Assembly: GCF_000328565.1 (NCBI RefSeq)
Contig: NC_019966.1
Span: 5,208,001 to 5,272,000, forward strand
Length of the DNA stretch: 64,000 nt
Origin: Mycobacterium sp. JS623
GTDB lineage: Bacteria > Actinomycetota > Actinomycetes > Mycobacteriales > Mycobacteriaceae
Reading direction: 5' to 3'
Made by a program: the position numbers and the translations under genes. This document shows positions 25,629 to 34,403 of the stretch, one piece after another. Position 1 is the first letter of the stretch, and every line of letters starts with the position of its first letter. The notes beneath the pieces are model-generated. The model ran no database searches. It was not told the origin of the DNA and was given only the letters and a program-made list of their open reading frames with translations.

Positions 25629-27224
25629 TCAGTGGGCGAAGTGCCGGGCGCCCGTCAGGTACAGCGCGATTCCCGCCTTGGCGGCCGCTTCGGTGACGAC
25701 GTCGTCGCGCATCGACCCACCGGGATGCACGACGGCTTTCACGCCTGCCTTGGTCAGCGTCTCCAGCCCGTCGGGGAACGGGAAGAACGCATCGGACGCG
25801 GCCACTGCACCGACGACGCGATCGCCGCCACGCTCGACGGCCAGCCGAGCCGCATCGACGCGGTTCACCTGCCCCATGCCAACACCGACCGTTGCGCCAT
25901 CCTTGGCGACGACGATCGCGTTGGACTTGACCGCACGACACGCCCGCCACGCGAACTTCAGATCCGCCAACGTCTGCGGGTCCGCGGGCGAACCGGTGGC
26001 AAGCGTCCAGTTGTTCGGGTCGTCGCCCGCCGCGTCGATCGCGTCGCGCTGCTGCAGCAGCAGGCCGCCGCTGATCTGCCGGAACTCAGCGCCTCCCGGT
26101 TGCGGCTCCGAGGCGACGAGCACACGGATATTCTTCTTGCGCGCAAGCACTTCCACCGCGCCCGGCTCATACGCGGGCGCGATGATCACCTCGGTGAAGA
26201 TCTCGGCGACGGTTTCAGCCATCTCCACGCTGACGGTGGTGTTCGCGGCGATCACCCCACCGAACGCCGACAGCGGGTCGCATTCGTGAGCCTTGCGGTG
26301 CGCGTCGGCCACCGAGACCGACGAGACCGCGATGCCACATGGGTTGGCGTGCTTGATGATCGCGACACAGATTTCTTCGTGGTCGAACGCGGCGCGCCAG
26401 GCGGCATCGGCGTCGGTGTAGTTGTTGTAGGACATCTCTTTACCGTGCACCTGCTCGGCCTGTGCCAGGCCGGGCCACGCAGCGTCATTGCGGTACAGCG
26501 CGGCCTGCTGGTGCGGGTTCTCGCCGTAGCGCAGCACCTCGGTCCGCCGCCACGTCGCACCGAGCCAGGACGGCAACGGCGCCGACGGCTGGTCCGGCGC
26601 GAGCACCGATCCCATCCACGACGCCACGGCGACGTCATACTCGGCGGTGTGGCGAAAAGCCAACGACGCCAACTTTTTCCGCTCGTCAAGCGTGAACCCG
26701 CCGGCGCGAACGGCCGCCAGCACCCCGTCGTATCCGAGCGGATCGACGACCACCGCGACGCTGGGATGGTTCTTCGCCGCGGCGCGCACCATCGAGGGGC
26801 CGCCGATGTCGATCTGTTCGACGCATTCGTCGATGCTTGCGCCGGACTCGACGGTCTCGGTGAACGGATACAGGTTGACGACCACGAGTTCGAAGGCGGC
26901 GATACCGAGGTCTGCCAGCGCCGAAACATGTTCGGGCTTGCGCTGATCGGCCAGCAGACCGGCGTGCACATGTGGGTGCAGCGTCTTCACCCGGCCGTCG
27001 AGCACTTCGGGGAAGCCGGTGACCTCCTCGACGGGGGTCACCGGAACACCTTCGCCTGCAATGGTTTTAGCTGTTGAGCCGGTGGATACGATGTCCACGC
27101 CAGCGTCGTGGAGGCCACGAGCCAGGTCGGCAAGCCCGGTCTTGTCGTAGACGCTGATCAGTGCGCGGCGAATAGGCCTGCGTGCCACATCGATTTCGTG
27201 CTCCTCTCGTCCGCGTCTTGTCAT
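25629..27224 (-). CDS. purH: Bifunctional AICAR formyltransferase/IMP cyclohydrolase
   Basis: Performs the last two steps of purine synthesis (AICAR to FAICAR to IMP). The N-terminal IMP cyclohydrolase/MGS-like domain (about 20-160) has [20 protein letters not shown] and the [15 protein letters not shown] loop. The C-terminal transformylase carries the catalytic Lys-His in IKHANPCG and ends GARHFAH. Length 531 is typical. ATG 27224 overlaps the purN stop (ATGA), so it is preferred over the downstream GTG in front of ARRPIRR. Uses 10-formyl-THF like PurN. Confidence 0.96.
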   Translation of the reverse strand: MTRRGREEHEIDVARRPIRRALISVYDKTGLADLARGLHDAGVDIVSTGSTAKTIAGEGVPVTPVEEVTGFPEVLDGRVKTLHPHVHAGLLADQRKPEHVSALADLGIAAFELVVVNLYPFTETVESGASIDECVEQIDIGGPSMVRAAAKNHPSVAVVVDPLGYDGVLAAVRAGGFTLDERKKLASLAFRHTAEYDVAVASWMGSVLAPDQPSAPLPSWLGATWRRTEVLRYGENPHQQAALYRNDAAWPGLAQAEQVHGKEMSYNNYTDADAAWRAAFDHEEICVAIIKHANPCGIAVSSVSVADAHRKAHECDPLSAFGGVIAANTTVSVEMAETVAEIFTEVIIAPAYEPGAVEVLARKKNIRVLVASEPQPGGAEFRQISGGLLLQQRDAIDAAGDDPNNWTLATGSPADPQTLADLKFAWRACRAVKSNAIVVAKDGATVGVGMGQVNRVDAARLAVERGGDRVVGAVAASDAFFPFPDGLETLTKAGVKAVVHPGGSMRDDVVTEAAAKAGIALYLTGARHFAH

Positions 27225-27850
27225 CCTATCGTCGCCTTTCGTCCGGTCCAGGTCACGCCGCGGGTGGCCAGGGCTTCCAAAACGTCTACCAGCAGCCGTC
27301 TTTCGACAACCTTGATGCGCTCATGCAGTGTCGCCTCGTCGTCGTCATCGAGGACGGGAACGGGCTGTTGCGCGAGAATCGGGCCGGTGTCTGTTCCGGC
27401 GTCGACGAGATGCACACTGCATCCGGTCACCTTGACCCCGTAGGCCAGCGCCTCGAGCACCGCGTGCGCACCAGGGAATGCGGGCAGTAGCGCAGGATGG
27501 GTGTTGACGATGCGGCCCATGAAGCGGGCAAGAAAGCGCGGACCAAGGATCTTCATAAACCCCGCGGACACAATCAGATCCGGCTCGTGGGTGGCGGTGG
27601 CCTCGGTCATCGCCGCGTCCCAGGCATCCCGCTCCGCATAGTCGCCCAGCCGCACTGTGTAGGTCGGCAGCGACGCCGCGGCGGCGATCTCAAGGGCCCG
27701 GCAGTCGCGGTCAGCGCCGACCGCGACAATGCGGCCCGGGTAGTCATCGATTGCGGCGTCGAGCAACGATTCGAGCAGCGAACCGGTTCCGGACGCCAGA
27801 ACTATGAGCCGCGCCGGTGCACTGGGAGGCACTCGAAGCGGTTGCTGCAC
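27221..27850 (-). CDS. purN: Phosphoribosylglycinamide formyltransferase
   Basis: Transfers a formyl group from 10-formyl-THF to GAR in purine synthesis. The 209-residue protein has the family's [14 protein letters not shown] phosphate loop, the catalytic Asn-His-Asp set in [17 protein letters not shown] and [15 protein letters not shown], and the DYAERDAWD substrate region. GTG 27850 is the start. It is translationally coupled to purH, as in M. tuberculosis (Rv0956-Rv0957), and follows perM by 21 bp. Confidence 0.95.
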   Translation of the reverse strand: MQQPLRVPPSAPARLIVLASGTGSLLESLLDAAIDDYPGRIVAVGADRDCRALEIAAAASLPTYTVRLGDYAERDAWDAAMTEATATHEPDLIVSAGFMKILGPRFLARFMGRIVNTHPALLPAFPGAHAVLEALAYGVKVTGCSVHLVDAGTDTGPILAQQPVPVLDDDDEATLHERIKVVERRLLVDVLEALATRGVTWTGRKATIG

Positions 27851-27871
27851 GAAAGAGACAATAGTGGGTGC

Positions 27872-29317
27872 CTAATCGGCGGTTTCACCCTTACCGCCGC
27901 GGGTGGCGTCGTCGTCGTCGGCAACGAAGTGATCCTCGGGGTCCTCGGGATACGCCTCGGCTACCGCAGGCGCACTGTCGGCGGTCGTGTCGACATCGTC
28001 CAGCGGATAGTCGTCGTCGAGCATGTCCGGCTCGTCGTCGAGGATCTCGTCCTCGTCGAGTTCGGGTTCGGGCTCCGGTTCGGGCGCGGGCACCGGCTTG
28101 ACCCGCTTGGGCCGTCGCGCGATGCCGCCCGACAGCGCGACCGTCAGCCCACCGATGCCGACAAACCAGACGAACACCGCGGGTGCGAACGTGACCTGGT
28201 CGACACCGACGTCACCGAAGTTGCCAAGCCGACCGCCGCCGGCGAAGCCGAGCAGCGCCATGGCCGCCGCCGCTGCGACGGCCGCGACGATCAGCTTGCC
28301 CAGCGCGGGTACCAGCGGCAGCGGTCGCCGCGCGCACTGCTGACCGACCGCCACCGCGGATGCTGCCGCCGCGATCAACAGCGCCACCCATACCGGGCCG
28401 AGCGGCGGCGAGGGCACCGCCGCCAACACCGGCAACGCCGGAATGTCGCCGCCGAACACCGTGAACGAACTGAATGTGGCCAACCCGACGTGCGCACTGG
28501 ACCCGACCGCGACAGCGGCCGTGCCGATCATCACATTCGGTGCGTACAGCACCGACAGCACGGTCAGGCTGAACTGCCCGAACACCGAGTCGGTGATCGC
28601 GTACAGGTCATGCATCGTCGACCAGTGCACGACCAGCGAGCCCACCATGACGACGCCAGACAGCCCGGCCAGCGCCAGCACCCCGGCAGCCGCCGCGCGC
28701 AACGCGTCAGGCAGCCACTTCGGCAGCGGCGAGGCAAGCAGGGTTCGACGGCCGACGCGCGAGCCGACGCCGATCGCCGCGCCGATCGCATGCACGGCCA
28801 GCACACCGCCGAAGGCCCGCAGCGCGTTCGGTGTCTGCAGTTCGGTCAGCACCGATGCCGCGTCGTGGATGACGGCCAGCGCGATCGCGGCGATCAACAG
28901 CGGCCCGCCCAGCGCCGCCCCGACCACCCAGCGCGTGACGAACCAGGACACGGTGTCTGATGTCGGCTGCCGTGAGCCTCCGGCAGCCGATGTAGCCGCC
29001 GCCGTCGTGCGCGCCGTGCCCCACACCATGCCCAGCACCGGCAGCAGCGGCATCACGCCGAGCTCGCGACCGCCGATGGACACCGGCACCTGATGCACAC
29101 CCAGCCACATGCTGGCGATCGCGCCGAGGGCGCCAGTCATATCGCTGTTGGCGATGAGCAACTGCAGCAACACCACCGCAGCGATGACGACGAGCGCAAC
29201 GACAGACGGCCCGAATGCGACCCGAAGCAGCTCACGCGCCTGGCGTGTGCCGACTGGTCGTTGATCCACGGGTGGGGCCGCTCCTCGCGCTAGGTCACGC
29301 GCGCGAAGTTGACGCAC
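27872..29317 (-). CDS. perM: PerM-like cell-division/persistence membrane protein (DUF6350)
   Basis: A 481-residue protein with about eight to ten transmembrane segments between residues 35 and 405, followed by a very acidic 80-residue cytoplasmic tail ([19 protein letters not shown] and similar runs). It occupies the place of Rv0955, named PerM, which in M. tuberculosis supports cell division under magnesium limitation and chronic infection. The start is GTG 29317. Gene order Rv0954-perM-purN is conserved. No catalytic motif is visible, consistent with a structural or regulatory membrane role. Confidence 0.85.
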   Translation of the reverse strand: MRQLRARDLARGAAPPVDQRPVGTRQARELLRVAFGPSVVALVVIAAVVLLQLLIANSDMTGALGAIASMWLGVHQVPVSIGGRELGVMPLLPVLGMVWGTARTTAAATSAAGGSRQPTSDTVSWFVTRWVVGAALGGPLLIAAIALAVIHDAASVLTELQTPNALRAFGGVLAVHAIGAAIGVGSRVGRRTLLASPLPKWLPDALRAAAAGVLALAGLSGVVMVGSLVVHWSTMHDLYAITDSVFGQFSLTVLSVLYAPNVMIGTAAVAVGSSAHVGLATFSSFTVFGGDIPALPVLAAVPSPPLGPVWVALLIAAAASAVAVGQQCARRPLPLVPALGKLIVAAVAAAAAMALLGFAGGGRLGNFGDVGVDQVTFAPAVFVWFVGIGGLTVALSGGIARRPKRVKPVPAPEPEPEPELDEDEILDDEPDMLDDDYPLDDVDTTADSAPAVAEAYPEDPEDHFVADDDDATRGGKGETAD

Positions 29318-29329
29318 GCGCGGCCCAGA

Positions 29330-30172
29330 CTACGACGGCGGCGGGGCGGACTGTGTGGAAGACGACGGCTGCGCGGGCACCTGTGTCGTCGGTGCGCTGC
29401 TCGAATTGCCGGCGTTGCTTGATGACGGCGGCTGCCCATAGGTCGGGAATCCGGTTGGCGGGGTCGGCGGCCCGCCCTGCTGGCCGCCCTGTTGGCCGCC
29501 GGAGTAACCGCCTGTTGACTGGCCGCCCGGGTAGCCACCGCCATATTGCGACGGATAGCCGGGACGGTGTTGCTGCTGGGGCGGCGGGCCTTGCTGATGA
29601 GGCTGTCCGTAATACGGTGCCGGAGCGCCGTACTGGCCGTATTGCTGGGGCTCGTAGCGCGGCTTCGGCACGGGCGGGGTGATCACCCCGGCATCGAACA
29701 ACAGCACCGCGACAGCGATGATGGCCTGCACCACGCTGAACGCGATGATCAGGTAAAGGCCGTACTTGATCTCGACGCCTTGCGGTGCGGTGAGCACGAT
29801 CGCGATCGCAAGCAAGAAGCCCAGCACGGAAAGCACCGCCACCAGGGCCGGCACCGTCCTCTGCTTGGGGATCAGGCCGACACCGGCGATCAGACCGCCG
29901 AGAAGTGACGCGACCACGCCGAGGTCGAGCAACGTGGGTGTGAAGAAGTCGGCACTCGCCGCGAACTGCGGGGCGTAGCTCGACAGATACACCGCCAAAC
30001 CAAGCGCCGCCACCGCGGCGGTCAGATACACCGGCAACTTGCTCGGGCCCTCGGCGGTAGGAGCGGCAGAAGCGGGTTCGGGCAACTTGCCGAACTGCTG
30101 AGTGGGCGCTGCAAACTGAGTTGTCGGTTGCTGCGCGGGTGGATATCCGGGGCTACCGGGCGGGTAGGTCAT
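29330..30172 (-). CDS. DUF5336 membrane protein (Rv0954-like)
   Basis: A 280-residue protein with a Pro/Gln-rich N-terminus (MTYPPGSPGYPPAQQPTTQF), four transmembrane helices between about residues 46 and 165, and a long Gly/Pro/Tyr/Gln-rich tail with GQYGAPAPYYGQ and GGYSGGQ-type repeats. This is the layout of the mycobacterial DUF5336 family (Rv0954, 34-kDa antigen relatives), reported to associate with the cell-division apparatus. It lies 12 bp upstream of perM on the same strand, so co-expression with that division-related gene is likely. Function unproven. Confidence 0.82.
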   Translation of the reverse strand: MTYPPGSPGYPPAQQPTTQFAAPTQQFGKLPEPASAAPTAEGPSKLPVYLTAAVAALGLAVYLSSYAPQFAASADFFTPTLLDLGVVASLLGGLIAGVGLIPKQRTVPALVAVLSVLGFLLAIAIVLTAPQGVEIKYGLYLIIAFSVVQAIIAVAVLLFDAGVITPPVPKPRYEPQQYGQYGAPAPYYGQPHQQGPPPQQQHRPGYPSQYGGGYPGGQSTGGYSGGQQGGQQGGPPTPPTGFPTYGQPPSSSNAGNSSSAPTTQVPAQPSSSTQSAPPPS

Positions 30173-30250
30173 GACCTCTCCTGTACTGGCCGAAGCGATT
30201 CAGATAACCACGCTAGCGCACCCGCATGTGGAGGCGGTGGCCGTCTGCAC

Positions 30251-31381
30251 TCAGGCGGACACCAGCACCGGCGAATCAACCGAATCTTGTTCGGAATCTT
30301 CGATTTCCCGCACCAGCGGCAGCACCCGCGAACCGAAGTACTCGATCTCCTCCTGGAAGTGCAGGAAGCCCCCGAGGATCACGTCGACACCGCGTTTGCG
30401 GTACGCCGCAACGCGTTCCGCAATCTGCTCGGGTGTTCCGATCAGTTGCGTGCGGAACCCGTCGTTGTACTGCACCAAGTCCTCGAACGTGGAATCGGCC
30501 CACATGCCGCGCTTGTCGGATGTCGAGTTGCCGGCCTGCTGCACAGCGGAGCGAAATCCCTCGACGGCGGGACGGTTGGCCTTGTCGACGATTTCTCTGA
30601 GGACTTCCTTCGCTTCTTTCTCTGTGTCGCGCGCGATGATGAATCCATTGAGCCCGAAGCGGACCTCGCGTCCCGCATCCCGGGCATGGTCGCGCACCTC
30701 GACGACCTGCTCGGTGACGCCGTCGAAATCCTTGCCGTTGGAGAAGTACCAGTCCGCGTAGCGGCCGCCGTTGCGGCGTGCAGCGGTGGAGTTGCCGCCC
30801 TGGAAGATCTCCGGGTTGGGCCGCTCGGGCGTGTTCAGTGGCTTGGGCTTCAGCGTGAAGTCGTGGATGCGGTAGAAGTCGCCGCGGAAGTCCACGTCGT
30901 CCTCGGTCCAGATCTTGCGCAGCACCTGCAGGAACTCCGCGCTGCGGCGGTAGCGCTCGTCGTGTTCCAGCCACGGCTCGCCCAGATGGGTGAACTCGTC
31001 TTTGAACCAACCGGACACCACATTGACGGCGAACCGGCCACCGGACAGGTGATCGGCGGTCGCGCCGAGCTTGGCCAGCACGCCGGGCTGCCACAGGCCC
31101 GGGTGCACCGCCGCGATGACCTTCAGCTTCTGGGTGGCCAGCAGCAGGGCCAGGCTGAAGCTGGTCGACTCGTGCTGATACTCAGCGCCGTAGCTGGCCT
31201 CGTAACGAACCTGCGACAGCGCGTACTCGAAACCGTTGTTCTCGGCGGTCTGCGCGAGCTTGGCGTTGTACTCGTAGTTCCAGTCGGTGCGCTGCTCGAT
31301 GTCGCTGGTGACCAGGCCACCGCTGACATTGGGCACCCAGTAGGCGAACTTGACGTGGTCTGCGATGCGTTCAGTCGTCAT
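30251..31381 (-). CDS. sfnG: Dimethylsulfone monooxygenase SfnG-like (FMNH2-dependent)
   Basis: Luciferase-like flavin monooxygenase predicted to cleave dimethyl sulfone to methanesulfinate and formaldehyde for sulfur scavenging. SfnG hallmarks are strong: VKFAYWVPNVSGGLVTSDIEQRTDW at the N-terminus, FAVNVVSGWFKDEFTHLGEPWLEHDERYRRS in the centre, EIFQGGNSTAARRNGGRYADWYFSNG, and VILGGFLHFQEEIEYFG near the end. ATG 31381 is chosen; the frame's TTG at 31399 is less likely. No flavin reductase (SfnF/MsuE type) or sulfonate genes flank it, so reduced flavin must come from elsewhere. Not part of the M. tuberculosis gene order here. Confidence 0.85.
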   Translation of the reverse strand: MTTERIADHVKFAYWVPNVSGGLVTSDIEQRTDWNYEYNAKLAQTAENNGFEYALSQVRYEASYGAEYQHESTSFSLALLLATQKLKVIAAVHPGLWQPGVLAKLGATADHLSGGRFAVNVVSGWFKDEFTHLGEPWLEHDERYRRSAEFLQVLRKIWTEDDVDFRGDFYRIHDFTLKPKPLNTPERPNPEIFQGGNSTAARRNGGRYADWYFSNGKDFDGVTEQVVEVRDHARDAGREVRFGLNGFIIARDTEKEAKEVLREIVDKANRPAVEGFRSAVQQAGNSTSDKRGMWADSTFEDLVQYNDGFRTQLIGTPEQIAERVAAYRKRGVDVILGGFLHFQEEIEYFGSRVLPLVREIEDSEQDSVDSPVLVSA

Positions 31382-31449
31382 GGTGTGCCATCCCACCAAC
31401 AGAGACGGCGTCGGTCAGCGGTAACGATCGCCGTGAACCTAAGAACCGA

Positions 31450-32607
31450 CTAGCCCATCACGATGGGCGTAACCGGGATCCCGTTGAACCGCGACGCAGT
31501 GACGCTCGTGTAGGCGCCCATCATGGGGCTTACCAGGATGTCGCCGACGTCAAGCGCAGGCATCGGGTAGTCACGGGTGATCACGTCGGCGCTGTCACAC
31601 GTCGGCCCTGCAAGTGTCACCGGGCGGGCCGCGGCGGCGCCGTCGGTGAGTTCGCGCAGCGCGAGTATCGGTGGGTGGACGTCCTCTGTCATTACATTTG
31701 AGTAGCTGCCATAGACCCCGTCGTCGAGGTAGTGCCAGACCTGGCCGCCGCGCTCCGCGGTGCCGACGACGCTGGTGAGCAACGTCATGCAGTCCGCTGC
31801 CAGATACCGTCCCGGCTCTGCCAAGAACGTGAAGTCGTCCCGCCGCGAACCGAGCACGTCGTCGATGATGTCGGCGACGGCGTCGATGGATGGCACGGAA
31901 TCGCGATAGGCGACCGGGAAACCGCCGCCGATGTCGATGACGCGAGTGCGCACGTCGAGGCTCTCGGCAATGTGCGCGACGAGCCCGAGGGTCTGGCGCA
32001 GTGCCGCGCCGTAGGGCGCAGCCGACGCGCTTTGGCTGCCGACGTGGAAACTGAACCCGGCGAATTGGACGCCCGCGGCGATGACGTGTTTGACGAGCAG
32101 CTCCGCATCGACGGGTTCAACGCCGAATTTCGACGACAGGTCAGACTTTGCAGCGGGGTTGCGGAACGCAAGCCGCACGAGCAACTCGATGTCGCTTGGC
32201 CGGCCCGCGAATTTCTGTACCTCGCAAGGATTTTCGACGACGAACGTGCGGATGCCCGCCGCATATGCGTGGTCAATGTCGGTGGGCTTCTTGATCGGGT
32301 TGGTGTGGATGGCGCGGTCCATCGGTAGTCCGAGCGATTGAAGAAGGTCGACCTCGGCACTGGTCGCAACGTCGAATCCGCCACCACAGATCGCGATCGT
32401 CGACAACACAAGCGGATGCGGAGACGCCTTGACCGCGTAGTGCAAGCGGATACCTGGCAGCTTGTCGGTCAGTTCGCGGTATCGGCGTGCAACGAGATGA
32501 GGCTGCAGCACCAGCAGCGGCGTGCCGTGACGTTCGGCGAGCGCGGCGAGTCGTCCTGCGTCTGTGCGCATTTCCTCACGCAGCTGCAATCTGCGGAGCG
32601 GATTCAT
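31450..32607 (-). CDS. Type III PLP-dependent decarboxylase (ornithine/diaminopimelate family)
   Basis: Fold-type III PLP enzyme of 385 residues. The PLP lysine is in HYAVKASPHP (about residue 60); EPGRYLAAD supplies the phosphate/pyridine contacts, and the C-terminal GPTCDSADV carries the catalytic cysteine and aspartate of eukaryotic-type ornithine decarboxylases. This favours ornithine/lysine over meso-diaminopimelate, so a diamine (putrescine or cadaverine) is a likely product. AGGAGGT lies 6 nt before ATG 32607. It overlaps the end of the upstream membrane-protein gene by 32 bp, so the two are probably co-transcribed. The exact substrate is inferred. Confidence 0.82.
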   Translation of the reverse strand: MNPLRRLQLREEMRTDAGRLAALAERHGTPLLVLQPHLVARRYRELTDKLPGIRLHYAVKASPHPLVLSTIAICGGGFDVATSAEVDLLQSLGLPMDRAIHTNPIKKPTDIDHAYAAGIRTFVVENPCEVQKFAGRPSDIELLVRLAFRNPAAKSDLSSKFGVEPVDAELLVKHVIAAGVQFAGFSFHVGSQSASAAPYGAALRQTLGLVAHIAESLDVRTRVIDIGGGFPVAYRDSVPSIDAVADIIDDVLGSRRDDFTFLAEPGRYLAADCMTLLTSVVGTAERGGQVWHYLDDGVYGSYSNVMTEDVHPPILALRELTDGAAAARPVTLAGPTCDSADVITRDYPMPALDVGDILVSPMMGAYTSVTASRFNGIPVTPIVMG

Positions 32608-33097
32608 TGCTCACCTCCTCTGTATCTGGTCGCACAAGCAGACCCGTGAACCGCTCGTAAGCGAAGATGGCGCATAAGTAGAAGGCGAGATCGGCGACGA
32701 GCTTGCCGAAGATCCAGCCGCCGATGGTGTTATCGAAAATTATTGGGCCGGCGTAGAACGCGAACGGCCGGACGGCGACACTGTCGATCAGCTCCGCAGG
32801 GCCGAACTCGACGGCCACACTGCGCAATCCGATCAGATTCGACACCAGCGCGCGGACCGGCCATCGCAGCTGATGATGGTCGCGATAGCTCCAGCGCAGC
32901 GCGCAGGCGTATGCCGCCGCGTAGTAGCCGGCCGACGCACCGATAGTTGCGGTGATCGCCGCCGCCGCGAGTGAGCCGGTCGCCAGGTACGCGACTGCGG
33001 CCCCGCCCAGCTCGCCCACTGTTCCGGCAATTTCGCACGGCAGGTAGCGGCGTACCCATTCGCGCAGTTTGTTGCGTGTCGTCCCCCCGGTGCTCAC
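32576..33097 (-). CDS. Conserved integral membrane protein of unknown function
   Basis: A 173-residue protein with four probable membrane segments (about 20-40, 44-62, 105-125 and 128-148) and a basic N-terminus (KLREWVRRYLPCEIAGT). I do not recognise a named family; size and topology are those of small transporters or scramblase-like proteins. Its last 32 bp overlap the PLP decarboxylase gene, and both read away from an F420-type oxidoreductase gene. A role in moving the decarboxylase's amine substrate or product is possible but only by association. Starts at GTG 33097. Confidence 0.68.
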   Translation of the reverse strand: MSTGGTTRNKLREWVRRYLPCEIAGTVGELGGAAVAYLATGSLAAAAITATIGASAGYYAAAYACALRWSYRDHHQLRWPVRALVSNLIGLRSVAVEFGPAELIDSVAVRPFAFYAGPIIFDNTIGGWIFGKLVADLAFYLCAIFAYERFTGLLVRPDTEEVSNESAPQIAAA

Positions 33098-33160
33098 ACT
33101 AGGAACCCTGCCGCCCCGGGCGATTCAACCTGTGCGTAGACGACTACGTGTTCTGTGCCT

Positions 33161-33181
33161 ACCGGCTACGTACGTACCGGT
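33161..33181. promoter_or_regulatory. Palindromic element in divergent promoter region
   Basis: ACCGG (33161-33165) and CCGGT (33177-33181) flank the 10-bp palindrome TACGTACGTA, with a one-base offset between the two symmetry centres. It lies midway between the membrane-protein gene (minus) and the F420-type oxidoreductase gene (plus). It may be an operator for either side; no adjacent regulator gene is present. Confidence 0.3.
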
Positions 33182-33218
33182 GGAGCAGCCGCAGGGACCC
33201 CGCCCTTGCCCGTCAGAC

Positions 33219-33232
33219 TGGAACACGTTCTA
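33219..33232. promoter_or_regulatory. KstR-like box TGGAACACGTTCTA
   Basis: Fits the KstR consensus TnnAACnnGTTnnA exactly and ends 9 bp before the ATG of the F420-type oxidoreductase, where it would overlap the promoter. KstR is the TetR-type repressor of mycobacterial cholesterol catabolism. Regulation is inferred from the motif only. Confidence 0.55.
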
Positions 33233-33241
33233 ATTCTTGGC

Positions 33242-34090
33242 ATGGACTATGGGCTTGTACTTTTCACCAGCGACCGCGGCATCGCCCCGGCAGCCGCGGC
33301 CAAGCTGGCCGACGAGCACGGCTTTACCACGTTCTACGTGCCCGAACACACGCATATCCCGATCAAGCGGCAGGCCGCCCACCCCACCACCGGAGACGAG
33401 TCGCTGCCCGACGACCGCTACATGCGCACCCTGGATCCGTGGGTTTCGCTGGGCGCGGCGTGTGCGGTGACGTCGCGGGTGCGGTTGTCGACAGCGGTGG
33501 CACTGCCGGTCGAACACGACCCGATCACGCTGGCCAAGTCGATCGCCACACTGGACCACCTGTCGGGCGGCCGCGTCAGCCTGGGTGTCGGATTCGGTTG
33601 GAACACAGACGAATTGGCTGACCACAACGTGCCGCCGGGGCGGCGCCGGACGATGCTGCGCGAGTACCTGGAAGCGATGCGGGCGTTGTGGACGGAGGAA
33701 GAGGCGTCGTACGAGGGCGAGTTCGTCAACTTCGGGCCGTCGTGGGCGTGGCCCAAGCCGGTGCAGTCGCACATTCCGGTGTTGGTCGGCGCGGCGGGTA
33801 CCGAGAAGAACTTCAAATGGGTCGCCCGGTCTGCGGACGGCTGGATCACCACGCCGCGCGACTTCGACATCGACGAGCCGGTCAAGCTGCTGCAGGACAC
33901 CTGGGCGGCGGCCGGCCGCGACGGCGCCCCGCAGATCGTCGCGCTGGACTTCAAGCCGGATCCCGACAAGCTGGCCCGGTGGGCCGACCTCGGCGTGACC
34001 GAGGTGCTGTTCGGGCTGCCCGACAAGTCCGAGGCTGAGGTCGCGGGCTACGTCGAGCGCCTGGCGGGCAAACTGGCGGCGCTCGTCTAA
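33242..34090 (+). CDS. LLM-class F420-dependent oxidoreductase
   Basis: A 282-residue luciferase-like TIM-barrel protein of the F420-dependent type. Landmarks: MDYGLVLFTSDRGIAP at the N-terminus, FYVPEHTHIP, TLDHLSGGRVSLGVGFGWNTDEL (the SGGR-GVG flavin/F420 segment, about 100-122), and PVLVGAAGTEKNFKWVARSADGW. ATG 33242 is where conserved sequence begins; the frame's extension upstream would cover the promoter and the KstR-like box. It corresponds to Rv0953c. The box suggests use in steroid or side-chain catabolism; the substrate is unknown. Confidence 0.86.
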   Translation: MDYGLVLFTSDRGIAPAAAAKLADEHGFTTFYVPEHTHIPIKRQAAHPTTGDESLPDDRYMRTLDPWVSLGAACAVTSRVRLSTAVALPVEHDPITLAKSIATLDHLSGGRVSLGVGFGWNTDELADHNVPPGRRRTMLREYLEAMRALWTEEEASYEGEFVNFGPSWAWPKPVQSHIPVLVGAAGTEKNFKWVARSADGWITTPRDFDIDEPVKLLQDTWAAAGRDGAPQIVALDFKPDPDKLARWADLGVTEVLFGLPDKSEAEVAGYVERLAGKLAALV

Positions 34091-34124
34091 CTCCTCGTCG
34101 CTACGTAGTACCAGCGCGAAAAAA

Positions 34125-34142
34125 CGCGTAGGGGTCTACGCG
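34125..34142 (+). terminator. Stem-loop after the F420-type oxidoreductase gene
   Basis: CGCGTAG (34125-34131) and CTACGCG (34136-34142) form a perfect 7-bp stem with a 4-nt loop, 35 bp past the stop. It lacks a downstream T run, so termination is inferred from its position. Confidence 0.35.
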
Positions 34143-34268
34143 CCGCGTATACCGAACGCGCGACAACAGTTGAGGTGTACGGGGGACACCATTCACGAGT
34201 GGCTCCGATGGGGTGGAGACCACGGGCGTCCTTTCATGAGCATGCGCTACTGATCGAAAGGACATGAC

Positions 34269-34403
34269 ATGCCATCCATCAGCCCACTCATCGCCCGGGT
34301 GTTCGACGATCCACACGCCGAACATCGCCGCCGAAATGGAAACCAGCCGAAGCGAAACCGGCTCGAATCCCGAGGACGCACGTCGCAGACTAAGCGAGGC
34401 TAG
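34269..34403 (+). CDS. Possible small basic protein (44 residues)
   Basis: ATG 34269 opens a 44-codon frame, preceded by GAAAGGA about 7 nt upstream. It starts MPSISPLIARVFDDPHAEHR and continues as an Arg/Lys/Asn-rich tail ending QTKRG. The last 14 bp overlap the 3' end of the convergent thiolase gene. It resembles no family I know; basic composition and the ribosome site are the only support. ATG 34264 in another frame shares the same ribosome site and would read on into the thiolase antisense, so this may be chance. Confidence 0.3.
   Translation: MPSISPLIARVFDDPHAEHRRRNGNQPKRNRLESRGRTSQTKRG

Noticed and set aside
25602..27077. 491-codon plus-strand frame opposite purH
   Set aside because: Exact antisense of the purH coding region; Arg/His-rich translation typical of high-GC mirror frames.
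27497..28960. 487-codon plus-strand frame opposite purN and perM
   Set aside because: Antisense to conserved genes, low-complexity Arg/Gln/Asp translation, no start signal.
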